In this document: piece by piece, positions 36,259 to 44,766 of the stretch
Position numbering within the stretch: the stretch's first letter is position 1
Layout of the letters: every line of letters starts with the position of its first letter
Assembly (NCBI GenBank): GCA_003164785.1
Contig: PLUE01000053.1
Coordinates: 20,706-84,705 of the forward strand
Source: Gammaproteobacteria bacterium
GTDB taxonomy: Bacteria > Pseudomonadota > Gammaproteobacteria > Steroidobacterales > Steroidobacteraceae
DNA length: 64,000 bases
Reading direction: 5' to 3'
The notes under the pieces: generated by a model
What the model was told of the DNA's origin: nothing
What the model saw: the letters and a program-made list of their open reading frames with translations, nothing else
Database searches by the model: none
Program-made: the position numbers and the translations under genes

Positions 36259-36939
36259 ATGGATATTCCCGACGCCCGTTGTCATGTCGGCGACGTGTTC
36301 GGCATCGAGACCGAACTCGTCGTGCCGTGCTTTGCCCAGCCGACCGAGCATGTGCCGACCCCGGATCCTTCCTATCGCTTCGACCGGGATACGACGCTCG
36401 CGATTCTTGCAGGGTTTGCCCACAATCGGCGGGTGTTGATTCAGGGTTTTCATGGCACCGGGAAGACCAGCCACATCGAGCAGGTCGCGGCGCGGCTCAA
36501 TTGGCCCTGCCTGCGGATCAATTTGGACAGCCAGGTCAGCCGCGTCGACTTGGTGGGGAAGGACGCCGTCGTCCTGCGCGACGGCAAGCAAGTGACGGAG
36601 TTCCGCCCCGGCATTCTGACGTGGGCGTTGCAGCACCCAACGGCACTCGTATTCGACGAGTACGACGCTGGCCGCCACGAACGACGCCGCCTACTCATCG
36701 TCCTGTCTGACGGATCGCCCCACGATGAGAGTACTCTTCGGAACAATCCGCCTGACTTGCTGGAGCGACATCTGCGGACGGTGATTCAATGGATAGAACA
36801 GCATCCCCGCATCGAGTTGCTGGCCATCGGCATGGGCCATGATGTCTCGCGTTTCTATCGACGTGCGACCGCCATCGCCAGCGCGGACGGCTTGGGCGAA
36901 ACCCTGATCACCTGTCTGCGTGAACTGTTCGACCCGTGA
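36259..36939 (+). pseudogene. In-frame CobS-CobT deletion fusion (cobaltochelatase subunits)
   Basis: The first 136 or so residues match CobS, the AAA+ subunit of aerobic cobaltochelatase: FGIETELVVPCFAQPTEHVP, LAGFAHNRRVLIQGFHGTGK (Walker A), EQVAARLNWPCLRINLDSQV, and TALVFDEYDAGR (Walker B). It then switches without a frame break to the last 90 residues of CobT: RRLLIVLSDGSPHDESTL (MIDAS-like), ERHLRTVIQWIEQ, LLAIGMGHDVSRFYRRA. The second half of CobS and most of CobT are missing. The product of 226 residues keeps the nucleotide site but lacks the AAA+ sensor and lid parts. It is probably a deletion relic, though it is open throughout. Confidence 0.85.
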
Positions 36940-37248
36940 CTCCGCAAACAGACTTTTGGTATTATGGCCTGAGGCTGCGTACCGATCTGGCGCTGACGGG
37001 ATTGCCGCGTTGCCCGGGGGAGGCTCAGGCCGCCGATATCGTATTGCTGCGCGGCGACGTTCCCGAGCGGTTGGAGGATGTGGTCTGGCGAAATTCGACG
37101 CTGGCTATTGCGCCGGATCACACCACCTCGGTGCAATTGGGCAACGCGGGTCGCGTCGAAGTCCTACGCGCGGTCGCCCGCGAACCCTACAGCGGTCGGC
37201 AGGACGCCAGGGCATCCTGGCTCCAGGTCAGGATAAAGGATGGTTGCC
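36936..37248 (+). pseudogene. HPr kinase-like protein, N-terminal remnant
   Basis: A GTG overlaps the stop of the CobS-CobT fusion (GTGA). The first 70 residues read FWYYGLRLRTDLALTGLPRC, then DIVLLRGDVPERLEDVVWRN and LAIAPDHTTSVQLGNAGRVE, the pattern at the start of bacterial HPr-kinase-like proteins. The kinase core with its P-loop never appears, because the frame loses meaning near 37170 and the DUF4398 gene begins. Family assignment is from memory and tentative. Confidence 0.4.
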
Positions 37249-37638
37249 ATGCGACAACGGTCGACAAAAGTTGGTACTCGTGCGGTTGCGCTTGCAACGC
37301 TGTGTCTCGGTTTGGCGGCCTATGCGGCCGACCCGGTGGCGGATGAGAAAATTGCCGTGGCCTCGGCAGCGCTGCAGCGTGCCGAACAATCGGGCGCGCC
37401 GCAATCGGCCCCCGTCGAAATGGCAACGGCACGCGACAAGCTGGCGCGGGCGCGCAAAGCCCAGGTTGACCGAGACCTGAAGGCGGCGACGATGTTGGCC
37501 GACCAGGCGAACATCGATGCACAAGTGGCGGAAGCGACCGCCCAGCAACAACATTCGCACGCCGCCGCGATGGAGTTCGATGCGAGCATGCAGGCATTGC
37601 GCACCGAGTCCATGCGCAGCACTCCCCCCGCTCAATAG
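37249..37638 (+). CDS. Exported DUF4398-like helical protein
   Basis: The ATG at 37249 has AAAGGA eight bases upstream; an in-frame ATG at 37240 is an alternative. A signal segment (RAVALATLCLGLAAYAADP) is followed by one long charged helix with ASAALQRAEQSGAPQSAPVE, MATARDKLARARKAQVDRDL and LADQANIDAQVAEATAQQQ. This is the DUF4398 pattern, found in small periplasmic proteins often encoded near OmpA-like proteins. The gene is followed 9 bases later by a second small helical gene. Confidence 0.75.
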   Translation: MRQRSTKVGTRAVALATLCLGLAAYAADPVADEKIAVASAALQRAEQSGAPQSAPVEMATARDKLARARKAQVDRDLKAATMLADQANIDAQVAEATAQQQHSHAAAMEFDASMQALRTESMRSTPPAQ

Positions 37639-37647
37639 GATGTGTGT

Positions 37648-37791
37648 ATGAACAATAAAATCTTGATGGGATGGGCGGCGCGTACCCGTGAGGCCGAGAA
37701 GACCAAGATGGCGTGCGACGAGGCGACGGCAACGGCCGCCAGTCTGCAGGCACAGGTCGACGCCCTGAAGGCCAAGCGCAACAATCAATAA
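37648..37791 (+). CDS. Small helical protein downstream of DUF4398 gene
   Basis: A 47-codon gene starts at ATG 37648 with AGGA upstream. The product is Ala/Lys-rich with a continuous heptad pattern (AARTREAEKTKMACDEATAT, then LQAQVDALKAKRNNQ) and one Cys. It resembles Lpp-like coiled-coil peptides but lacks a signal peptide and lipobox. The short gap to the DUF4398 gene suggests one transcript. It may be a truncated relative of its neighbour. Confidence 0.45.
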   Translation: MNNKILMGWAARTREAEKTKMACDEATATAASLQAQVDALKAKRNNQ

Positions 37792-37858
37792 ACGTTCGTC
37801 TTGGGGAATATTGACGTACGTCCCGCCCGGGACGGGCGATCACGAGTAGCGTCGAGAA

Positions 37859-39013
37859 GTGTCTCCCACCATGTTGAAATCGGTGACCGTTTCGGGGCCC
37901 GGGCCGCGCCAGCGGCAATTCACCGCCGCCAAGGCGCTGGTGATGGGGGCGTTCGGCACTTTGCTGTATTTCGCTCACGCCGCGTTCGTTCCGATTGCGA
38001 TGGCACTGCTATTCGCACTCATCTTGTCGGCTCCGGTGGAAGCGCTTCACAAACTCAAGATTTCGCGCAGCCTGAGCGCTGCGCTCATCCTGGTGGTGGT
38101 CATCGCCATCATGGCGGGGGCTGTCGACATGCTGTGGAGCCCGGCGCAGGAATGGTTTTCGTCGGCGCCTCGGACCATGGCCATCATCAAACAAAAGATC
38201 ACGCCGGTCGCGAAATTCATGAACCGGCTGGAGGATCTGCGCAAGAACGCCGGGTCCTTGTCGGGCACGTCGCGGGGCGCCAACGCCGCAGTCCCCGGCG
38301 CAGCTCCCCCGGATTCCGCGCCGGTCATGATTCTCGACGCCACTCGCGAAGCGCTGGTGGGCGTTTTGACGGTGGTCATATTGACCTTGTTCCTGTTGGC
38401 CGGCGGACCGCCGATGCTCGCGCGTATGACGGCGGCTTTCGTGGATGACCTGAATGCGGCCCACGTGCTCGCCATCATCGAGAGGGTGCGGGCGGAGGTC
38501 GGGTTGTTCTACGTCACGACGGCCATCATCAATGTGGGGTTGGGGTGCGTAACCGCCGCGGCCATGATGGCGTGGGGTATGCCCACCCCCTATCTGTGGG
38601 GGGCGCTTGCCGCTCTCCTGAACTTCATTCCGTACGCAGGTTCGGCGACGACGCTGGTGATCTTGACGCTGGTTGCGGTGGTCTCGTTCAACACGCTGGG
38701 CCACGTCCTGGGCGTTGCAGGGACTTATGTCGCCATCGCCGCACTGGAGGGTCAAATCGTCCAACCGCTCCTCGTCGGACGGCGCTTGGAAATCAATCCC
38801 CTCCTGGTGTTTTTGGCGTTGTGGTTCGGCGGTCTATTTTGGGGCATTGCGGGCGTCATCCTGGCGACTCCGACGCTGGTGGCGTTGAAGGTCATCGCCG
38901 AGCACGCGAGAAGCGGCAAGGCGATGCTGGAATTCCTGGGCCCCAACAACCCGGCGAGAAATCGCGACAAAACGCTTCGAAAATTCGCCCATAGCTTCGT
39001 CGATAGCGGCTGA
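37859..39013 (+). CDS. AI-2E-family transporter (UPF0118/PerM type)
   Basis: The 384-residue membrane protein has the AI-2E/PerM layout: two or three N-terminal helices, a soluble stretch (about residues 105-160), then a C-terminal membrane part with LLNFIPYAGSATTLVILTL, the EGQIVQPLLVGRRLEINPLL signature and LWFGGLFWGIAGVILATPTL. Members export small solutes or act as sodium/proton antiporters; the AI-2 link is not general. The GTG at 37859 is a weak start and ATG 37871 is also possible. No operon partner is obvious. Confidence 0.88.
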   Translation: MSPTMLKSVTVSGPGPRQRQFTAAKALVMGAFGTLLYFAHAAFVPIAMALLFALILSAPVEALHKLKISRSLSAALILVVVIAIMAGAVDMLWSPAQEWFSSAPRTMAIIKQKITPVAKFMNRLEDLRKNAGSLSGTSRGANAAVPGAAPPDSAPVMILDATREALVGVLTVVILTLFLLAGGPPMLARMTAAFVDDLNAAHVLAIIERVRAEVGLFYVTTAIINVGLGCVTAAAMMAWGMPTPYLWGALAALLNFIPYAGSATTLVILTLVAVVSFNTLGHVLGVAGTYVAIAALEGQIVQPLLVGRRLEINPLLVFLALWFGGLFWGIAGVILATPTLVALKVIAEHARSGKAMLEFLGPNNPARNRDKTLRKFAHSFVDSG

Positions 39014-39078
39014 CCGCTCATCCGGGAACGGCCGCCGCTTACGGCGCGCGAGGTTGAGCCGGTGCTGCCCCGGGTCGA

Positions 39079-39393
39079 TTACGCCGTCACGTCGATGTTT
39101 TGGCCCAGGGTGGAGCTGCCCGTCTGGGCCGCAGAAGCACTCGTCGCGGCCGTCGCGGCCGTCGTGGACGCGGCGGCCGCGGTGGTCGCCGCCGTGCTCG
39201 TCTGGCTCAGGGCGGCTATCTGCGCTTCGATCACGGCAATTTGAAGAGTGAGCAATTGAGTGGCGGACGCGTTGGCGCCGCTGCTGGTCGATTGGTCGGC
39301 CTGTAACTGCTTCTCGTCGTTGGCCAATTGCCGTTCGAGTGACGCAATCTGGGTGGCGTTGCTGGTCGTTGCTGATCCGATGGATGAGATCAT
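39079..39393 (-). CDS. FlxA-like coiled-coil protein
   Basis: The ATG at 39393 has AAGGAG six bases upstream. The 104-residue product has TQIASLERQLANDEKQLQAD and LLTLQIAVIEAQIAALSQ coiled-coil stretches with a Ser/Thr/Ala-rich tail (about 25 Ala/Thr in 35 residues). This matches the FlxA-like family, named after a sigma-28 gene in E. coli. No signal peptide or motif hints at function. The low-complexity tail is encoded by GC-rich repeats of short codons. Confidence 0.75.
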   Translation of the reverse strand: MISSIGSATTSNATQIASLERQLANDEKQLQADQSTSSGANASATQLLTLQIAVIEAQIAALSQTSTAATTAAAASTTAATAATSASAAQTGSSTLGQNIDVTA

Positions 39394-39617
39394 GATCGCT
39401 CCTTAACGGTGCCGGCACGGGCTCATGTTTGGTGCCGTGCCTAACTATCGACAGGATGGCGATATAACTTAAGGCGGGATCGAGTAAAGATATGTAAAGC
39501 ACGGCGATCGACCCGCGAATGGCGGATGGCCGGGGAGGAGTGTGGTCGGCGAGGCGCCAACCACACTGTAACCGAGGGTTCTGCGACTCGACGCGCTTGG
39601 GCGCGAGTCGTCACGCC

Positions 39618-39743
39618 TCAATGCTTGACGTGGTGCCTGTGATGGTGGTGGGCGCGATGATGCGCATGGCGCGGCGCCGCATACGACGCATTCGCGAACA
39701 AAAACAGGCCCGTGACGACGGCTGCCATGAAAACTTTAGTCAT
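39618..39743 (-). CDS. Small secreted histidine-rich peptide
   Basis: A 41-codon gene runs on the minus strand from ATG 39743, with AAAGGGA seven bases upstream. It encodes a signal peptide (KVFMAAVVTGLFLFANASYA) and then a mature tail of about 19 residues containing ten His and four Arg/Lys (APRHAHHRAHHHHRHHVKH). The mature peptide should bind divalent metals such as nickel, copper or zinc in the periplasm. The gene is short enough to be missed by standard callers. It is monocistronic. Confidence 0.7.
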   Translation of the reverse strand: MTKVFMAAVVTGLFLFANASYAAPRHAHHRAHHHHRHHVKH

Positions 39744-40108
39744 TAATCATCCCTTTATGCCGAGTGAGGTAAAAAATCATTATCGCATCGAGCTTGTATT
39801 AAGTCTGCAACAGGCGGCAGATCTCGCCGATGACATTTCTTTCATGTGGTCGGCTTCGTGGATTGTGAATCTGTTCACTGCACATGTCCGAAAACCTGCA
39901 TTGAAAGTCCGGATGCGTCCCAAGGGTCAACCTGTAGGACGGTGTGGCGCAAGTGTGTCATCCGTTCGGCTACATGTCTCACCATTATGACATCCCGACG
40001 GTGCCGCAGCCAGATCGCTGCGGTGGGCGGCTATCCCCTTGCCGCCGATCGTGGCGCTTGGGCAACATATGGCGCGTCGCGACGACCGGTCTCCGGGCGG
40101 ATCCCGGC
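39744..40108. other. Gene-poor stretch upstream of porin control region
   Basis: No supported gene is seen. The first part should carry the promoter of the His-rich peptide gene on the minus strand and the last part leads into the sigma-54 control region of the porin. Confidence 0.35.
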
Positions 40109-40124
40109 TAAACCTAAGGGTTTA
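40109..40124. promoter_or_regulatory. Perfect palindrome upstream of the sigma-54 promoter
   Basis: TAAACC and GGTTTA flank the spacer TAAG, making a 16-base inverted repeat 60 bases upstream of the -24 element of the porin promoter. This is a usual distance for an activator site of an enhancer-binding protein, though looped sites are often farther away. Confidence 0.5.
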
Positions 40125-40183
40125 CCCCAGGGAGGCAGCTGGTCAGACCACTTTCTGCCGTTGCACACCGATCACCTGCCGCA

Positions 40184-40199
40184 TGGCACGTTGTTTGCT
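40184..40199 (+). promoter_or_regulatory. Consensus sigma-54 (-24/-12) promoter of the porin gene
   Basis: TGGCACG-N4-TTGCT matches the sigma-54 consensus at every fixed position, with GG at 40185-40186 and GC at 40197-40198. Transcription would start near 40210, about 80 bases before the porin ATG at 40292. A sigma-54 activator gene lies 7 kb away on the same strand. Confidence 0.82.
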
Positions 40200-40291
40200 C
40201 TCCGCTACTCATACCGATTGCATATTTGGGGAAATACCCACAACGTATTCGGCGGAATCAACAGCAAAATCAAATGGCATGAGGGGGCGAG

Positions 40292-41572
40292 ATGCAAAGC
40301 AGCAACAGAACAGCATTCAGGCTGGGCGTGGTCATCGCGGGAGCGCTGGGAGCTTCGGCAGCCGGGGCATTCGACATCGAATCCGGCGATTGGAAGTTTT
40401 CGGTCGACGGCAATATCAACGTCCACTACATCTATTCGAGCTGCGAAACGCCGGGCAACGCAGTTGCCATCGATACCATCGGCGGGGCCTGCACCGGCAC
40501 GGCGGCCGGCAGCAGCGTCTCGAACGTCGGGAACGGTCTTTTGCCGGCGGCGATCACGTTCGGACTGGCCACGACCCAGGAGGGATTCGACATCGGCGTC
40601 CATTTCGGGCTGTATCCGGGCATCGCGAGCAACGACGGCGGAAGTCCCAATCTTCAGAGCACCGCCGGTGCGCAAACCAATGTGGGCCTCGCCACGACCG
40701 GACTGGACGTTCGCCAGGTCTTCATGACCTTCGGCAACAAGGACATGGGCACCTTCACGTTGGGACGCAACTTCGGTCTGTTCGCGTTCGACGCCATCAT
40801 CAATGACATGACGCTTCCCGGCGTCGGTGTGGCGGGATCCGCCTCGACCGCATCGCCATCCAACACCACGCTCGGGTCGATCGGGTTCGGCTACATTTAC
40901 GTCGACACGCTCGCGCAGATGAACTACACGACGCCGGATTTCGCCGGTGCCAATTTGACCGTGGGCATCTTCGATCCGCTGAATTCATTGACCGCGGATG
41001 GCACGAACGCGCCGAAGAAGGCCCCCGGCGTGCAAGCCAAGGCGACCTACACGTACAAGATCTCGGATGACATGAAATTCTATGCGTCGGTCAGCGGACT
41101 CACGCAGAAGCAGGATTACGTGGGACTGGCGGCAGGGCTGGGGACATCGCAGCAATTCACCAGCGCCGGCGGCGATGTTTTCGTCAAGTTCGACGTCGCA
41201 GGATTCGAATTGGATGCGTCTTATTACACGGGCAAGGGCATGGGAACCACCGGCCTGTTCTTTCTCGCCGATGACGGTCTCGGCGATGCGCGCAAATCCC
41301 AGGGCTACCTCTTGCAGGGGACGTACAAGATCAACAAGGTGAAGTTCGGTGTGAACTACGGCGTCAGCAAGTTGAGCTATGCCAGCGCGGCCGATGCGAC
41401 GGCGGTGCCGAATCTACTGCAAAGCAACAATAAGGTGACCGCAGGCGTCTATTACTCGTTGACGAAGAATCTGACGTTGCTCACTGAATTCAGCGATGTG
41501 TGGACCCTGGCTCACGACGGCGGCGAGAACAAGAGCGTCAATGGCAACATAGGCGCATTTCTGTCCTTCTGA
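40292..41572 (+). CDS. Outer-membrane porin
   Basis: The ATG at 40292 has GAGGGGG upstream. The 426-residue product has a signal peptide (LGVVIAGALGASAAGA) and a beta-barrel body with alternating hydrophobic strands: DWKFSVDGNINVHYIY near the start, DVRQVFMTFGNKDMGTFTLG in the middle, the loop-3-like stretch after FDAIINDMTLPGVG, and a C-terminal strand GNIGAFLSF with terminal Phe. This is a general-porin-type layout (Porin_4 group), with only one Cys pair in a loop. A sigma-54 promoter lies upstream, so it is activator-controlled. It is convergent with the C1 operon and may admit a C1 substrate or metal. Confidence 0.85.
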   Translation: MQSSNRTAFRLGVVIAGALGASAAGAFDIESGDWKFSVDGNINVHYIYSSCETPGNAVAIDTIGGACTGTAAGSSVSNVGNGLLPAAITFGLATTQEGFDIGVHFGLYPGIASNDGGSPNLQSTAGAQTNVGLATTGLDVRQVFMTFGNKDMGTFTLGRNFGLFAFDAIINDMTLPGVGVAGSASTASPSNTTLGSIGFGYIYVDTLAQMNYTTPDFAGANLTVGIFDPLNSLTADGTNAPKKAPGVQAKATYTYKISDDMKFYASVSGLTQKQDYVGLAAGLGTSQQFTSAGGDVFVKFDVAGFELDASYYTGKGMGTTGLFFLADDGLGDARKSQGYLLQGTYKINKVKFGVNYGVSKLSYASAADATAVPNLLQSNNKVTAGVYYSLTKNLTLLTEFSDVWTLAHDGGENKSVNGNIGAFLSF

Positions 41573-41623
41573 GCCGGCGGTTTTCCCGGGCGGCGGTCGA
41601 CGCTCGGGCAGCGGTCGAGGGGT

Positions 41624-41656
41624 AAAAAAAGGGCGGGAGTCGCGAGACTCCCACCC
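41624..41656 (-). terminator. Rho-independent terminator of the xox-adhC-gfa operon
   Basis: On the minus strand a hairpin with 11-base arms (one mismatch), loop GCGA, is followed by seven T. It sits 27 bases past the gfa stop. Read from the plus strand it could also slow transcription of the convergent porin gene, but without a T-run there. Confidence 0.85.
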
Positions 41657-41682
41657 TTGCTTTCGCTCAGGCGATCCCGGTC

Positions 41683-42264
41683 TTACGACGTTGCAGCTTT
41701 CGCAACGCCATTCTGCTTCACGGTGTTGGCCGCGAGCATGTCCATCAGCGGGGGCGACAGCGCATCGTACGGCGCAAGCTTCAGTTCCGTCAGACGTGCA
41801 CGAATGCCGTCCATGTCCTCCGGCTTGGTGCCGGTTTCGATGACGGATGAGACGAACGCGGCGAATGCCGGGGGGGCCCAACCGGTGTTTTCGAAACGCT
41901 CGGCATGGATGAAGGTCAGGCCGTTGAAGGCATGCTTCGGGTTCGAGATCGGGCCGTGCATGTGCACGCCGCACACCGTGCAGGCATTGCGCTGAATGGT
42001 CTTCGACGGATCGACGACCTTCAGTTTCTGGCCGTTGGCGGTGACTTTGACCTTGTCGGTCGGGACGACCGCGATCATCGAGAACAATGCGCCGAGCGGT
42101 CTCCAGCACTGCGAGCAGCCGCAGACGTGATTGAAAAGCACGTCGCTTTCGATCGTCACCTTGACAGGATCGGTCGTGCACTTGCACACCAACGTGCCGC
42201 CCGCATAGCCGGGGGTTCCGGCCTTGACGCCGTTATCTACGGCGGGGTGAATCTTTACAGTCAT
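41683..42264 (-). CDS. gfa: S-(hydroxymethyl)glutathione synthase (formaldehyde-glutathione adduct enzyme)
   Basis: The ATG at 42264 has AAGGAAG upstream. The 193-residue protein is a Gfa/CENP-V fold with zinc-binding Cys: [22 protein letters not shown] and [33 protein letters not shown] is typical of Gfa itself. It speeds addition of formaldehyde to glutathione, making the substrate of the class III alcohol dehydrogenase encoded just upstream. It is the last gene of the operon and is followed by a terminator. No esterase (frmB/fghA) is present in the window. Confidence 0.92.
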   Translation of the reverse strand: MTVKIHPAVDNGVKAGTPGYAGGTLVCKCTTDPVKVTIESDVLFNHVCGCSQCWRPLGALFSMIAVVPTDKVKVTANGQKLKVVDPSKTIQRNACTVCGVHMHGPISNPKHAFNGLTFIHAERFENTGWAPPAFAAFVSSVIETGTKPEDMDGIRARLTELKLAPYDALSPPLMDMLAANTVKQNGVAKAATS

Positions 42265-42286
42265 AATGTCTTCCTTACGTTTAAAG

Positions 42287-43396
42287 TTAATAAATCGCGA
42301 CGCTTCGAATCGATTCACCGGAGTGCATCAGTTCAAACGCATCGTTGATTTTTTCCAGCGGCATGGTGTGCGTGATCAAGTCATCAATATTGATCTTGCC
42401 ATCCATGTACCAATCGACGATCTGCGGAAGCTGCGTGCGGCCACGAACGCCGCCGAACGCCGATCCCTTCCATACGCGGCCCGTGACGAGCTGAAACGGC
42501 CGAGTATGTATTTCCTTGCCGGCGGCTGCGACGCCGATGACCACCGAGACGCCCCAGCCGCGGTGGCAGCATTCGAGCGCCTGACGCATCAATTCGACGT
42601 TGCCGATGCATTCGAAGCTGTAGTCGGCGCCGCCCTTCGTGAGTTCGACGATGTGCGCGACCAGATCGCCGCCCACTTCCTTCGGGTTGACGAAATGCGT
42701 CATGCCGAATTTCTCGGCCAGCTCCTTGCGCTTCGGATTGATGTCGACACCGACGATCATGTCGGCGCCGGCCAACCGCGCGCCCTGGACGACATTCAGG
42801 CCGATGCCGCCCAAACCGAAGACCACCACGTTGGATCCGGGTTCGACTTTCGCCGTGTGAATGACCGCGCCGATACCCGTGGTCACGCCGCAGCCGATGT
42901 AGCATACCTTGTCGAACGGGGCATCTTCGCGAATCTTGGCCACCGCGATTTCGGGCATGACCGTGAAATTCGAGAACGTCGAGCATCCCATGTAGTGATG
43001 GATCAGTTCCTTGCCGATCGAGAACCGGCTGGTTCCGTCGGGCATCAACCCCTTGCCCTGGGTCGCGCGGATCGCGGTGCAGAGATTGGTCTTGTGCGAG
43101 GTGCACGATTTGCACTCGCGGCACTCCGGCGTGTACAGCGGTATGACATGATCGCCTTTCTTGACCGATTTAACGCCCGGTCCCACGTCGACGACGATGC
43201 CGGCACCCTCGTGACCGAGAATGGCGGGAAACAAGCCTTCCGGATCGGCGCCCGAACGCGTGAATTCGTCGGTATGGCAGATGCCGGTGGCCTTGATTTC
43301 GACCAATACTTCACCGGCGCGAGGCCCTTCCAGATCGACCATGGCGATCTCGAGGGGCTTGCCGGCCGCGTAGGCAATTGCAGCTTTGGTTTTCAT
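42287..43396 (-). CDS. adhC: S-(hydroxymethyl)glutathione dehydrogenase, class III alcohol dehydrogenase
   Basis: This 369-residue zinc-dependent enzyme oxidises S-hydroxymethylglutathione to S-formylglutathione with NAD. Seen are the catalytic zinc site [20 protein letters not shown] with GHEGAGIV, the structural zinc Cys cluster [16 protein letters not shown], and the cofactor fold [20 protein letters not shown]. The family mark [13 protein letters not shown] is also present. The start overlaps the xoxJ stop (ATGA-type), so it is co-translated. It removes formaldehyde made by XoxF. The frmA name is equally used. Confidence 0.95.
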   Translation of the reverse strand: MKTKAAIAYAAGKPLEIAMVDLEGPRAGEVLVEIKATGICHTDEFTRSGADPEGLFPAILGHEGAGIVVDVGPGVKSVKKGDHVIPLYTPECRECKSCTSHKTNLCTAIRATQGKGLMPDGTSRFSIGKELIHHYMGCSTFSNFTVMPEIAVAKIREDAPFDKVCYIGCGVTTGIGAVIHTAKVEPGSNVVVFGLGGIGLNVVQGARLAGADMIVGVDINPKRKELAEKFGMTHFVNPKEVGGDLVAHIVELTKGGADYSFECIGNVELMRQALECCHRGWGVSVVIGVAAAGKEIHTRPFQLVTGRVWKGSAFGGVRGRTQLPQIVDWYMDGKINIDDLITHTMPLEKINDAFELMHSGESIRSVAIY

Positions 43397-44283
43397 AAAT
43401 TTCCATCTGTAGCGGGAGATTTGACATGGCCGGTCTGGTCGACCAGCGGTACTTTATAGCTCAGCAATATCGAATCGATCTGGGGGCGATGCCCCGAAAT
43501 CCAGGTGTCCAGGGTGTCCTTCCAGGGCTTTTCACCCTGGCGTAATCCCATCGATATCTCGTAATCGAACTTGATCGCCGGGTCGGGCGCGAACGGAACA
43601 GCACGCCACTGCGGGTCTCCCTTGCGCTGTTCCACCAGCATGCCGGCGATCGGACCCCAGAGGATGCCGGCGTCGATCTGGCCGGCCGCGAGGGCGCGCT
43701 CGATGGTGCGGGCCGGCGACTCCTCGATGTCGCCATTTTGATGCGTGAAAACGGCAGCGTGGTCCATGAGGCCGTTCTTCAGAACCCAATCCGCTCCAGG
43801 CGACTTGGTGAAAATGCCGATGCGCAGCGCCTTGAGCTTGTCCGGCGGCAACTTGAGGATGTCGTCCGCCATGTGCAACGAGTTCAGATCCGGGCGCGCC
43901 GCAAAGATCAAGGAATACGTCGAATGCATGTAAGGCTGCGTGGTTGCCGTGAGTTCGTAATCCTTTGGTACACCGATGATGAGATCGCACTTATATTGCT
44001 GAGATTGCTCGTCTTTCAAGCGCAGCGTGTTGCGAATGAAGCCCATGCGCTGTGGAAAGTACGTGTATTCCACCTTCAGCTTGAGGTCGTGTGCCAGCGC
44101 CTCGGCGATCTTGTTCTCGTAACCCTCGCCCTTGTCGTTCGACAAGGGGAGGTTCGAAGGATCGGCACACACTTTGAGCGTACCGTCCGCCTGCGAGGCC
44201 GACGCCTGCAGCGTGCAGGCTGCCAGGCAGGAACCCATCAAAACGGCCATGCCGCGTCGCCGGCTGATCGCTTTGTTCATCAT
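43393..44283 (-). CDS. xoxJ: XoxJ-like periplasmic binding protein of the methanol dehydrogenase system
   Basis: The product of about 296 residues has a signal peptide (with an [14 protein letters not shown] segment) and a type 3 solute-binding fold: [52 protein letters not shown] and [16 protein letters not shown]. This is the quinoprotein-dehydrogenase-associated substrate-binding family, XoxJ in lanthanide methanol dehydrogenase clusters and MoxJ/MxaJ in calcium ones. It is thought to help assemble or activate the dehydrogenase in the periplasm. It starts overlapping the xoxG stop and overlaps the adhC start, which indicates tight coupling. Confidence 0.92.
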   Translation of the reverse strand: MMNKAISRRRGMAVLMGSCLAACTLQASASQADGTLKVCADPSNLPLSNDKGEGYENKIAEALAHDLKLKVEYTYFPQRMGFIRNTLRLKDEQSQQYKCDLIIGVPKDYELTATTQPYMHSTYSLIFAARPDLNSLHMADDILKLPPDKLKALRIGIFTKSPGADWVLKNGLMDHAAVFTHQNGDIEESPARTIERALAAGQIDAGILWGPIAGMLVEQRKGDPQWRAVPFAPDPAIKFDYEISMGLRQGEKPWKDTLDTWISGHRPQIDSILLSYKVPLVDQTGHVKSPATDGNL

Positions 44284-44696
44284 TGAGTGATGGGAAATAG
44301 ATGGCCAGGTTTGATGGCGCCGTCCGAACGGCCCTTGAGATAGGCATACAGGCCTTCCCAATTCTTCTGCATCATGTCGCTGGCGCCCCAGGGGGGCATG
44401 CCCTTCTCAGGACGGCCGTTGATGACGGTCGTGTGAAAATCTTCTTTCGACAATGTTTTGAGCGAGTTGACCAGCGAGGGGCCCACAAGGCCTTCCTGCT
44501 CGGCACCATGGCATCGCTCACAGGCCAGTGCCCGCCAGGTCTTCCATCCCTCGAGGGTTTTCTGATCGACTTTCGTCCCGTCTTGAACGGTGTAAGGCGT
44601 TGCGGCCGCCGCCTGCGCCGTGTCATCGGTCCGACCGGCCACGAGGGCGACCGCGGACAAAACTGCAATCGACAAACCCGAAACATACCGACTCAT
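44280..44696 (-). CDS. xoxG: XoxG cytochrome c, electron acceptor of XoxF
   Basis: This 138-residue exported c-type cytochrome has a signal segment (LSIAVLSAVALVAG) and one haem-binding motif, CERCH, in WKTWRALACERCHGAEQEG. A distal Met is available in the RPEKGMPPWGASD segment, typical of the family. It accepts electrons from the quinone cofactor of XoxF and passes them toward the terminal oxidase. It lies directly after xoxF and before xoxJ, the standard order. A terminator-like hairpin separates it from xoxF. Confidence 0.93.
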   Translation of the reverse strand: MSRYVSGLSIAVLSAVALVAGRTDDTAQAAAATPYTVQDGTKVDQKTLEGWKTWRALACERCHGAEQEGLVGPSLVNSLKTLSKEDFHTTVINGRPEKGMPPWGASDMMQKNWEGLYAYLKGRSDGAIKPGHLFPITQ

Positions 44697-44713
44697 TAAG
44701 TGTCTCCATCGCG

Positions 44714-44742
44714 AAAAAATGCCGCGTGCAGGGCACGCGGCA
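44714..44742 (-). terminator. Internal rho-independent terminator between xoxF and xoxG
   Basis: On the minus strand TGCCGCGTGC, a three-base loop and its perfect 10-base complement are followed by six T. It lies in the 70-base gap between the xoxF stop and the xoxG start. This should stop part of the transcripts after xoxF, so that XoxF is made in excess of XoxG and XoxJ. Confidence 0.88.
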
Positions 44743-44766
44743 CTTCCATTACGTCGTCTGAACTAT

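Noticed and set aside
39127..39200. GC-rich repetitive stretch as a DNA repeat element
   Set aside because: It is the Ala/Thr-rich tail of the FlxA-like gene; codon-level repetition explains it.
42266..43459. Plus-strand open frame opposite the class III alcohol dehydrogenase
   Set aside because: Antisense to a fully conserved enzyme gene; Asp/Arg/Ala-rich shadow.
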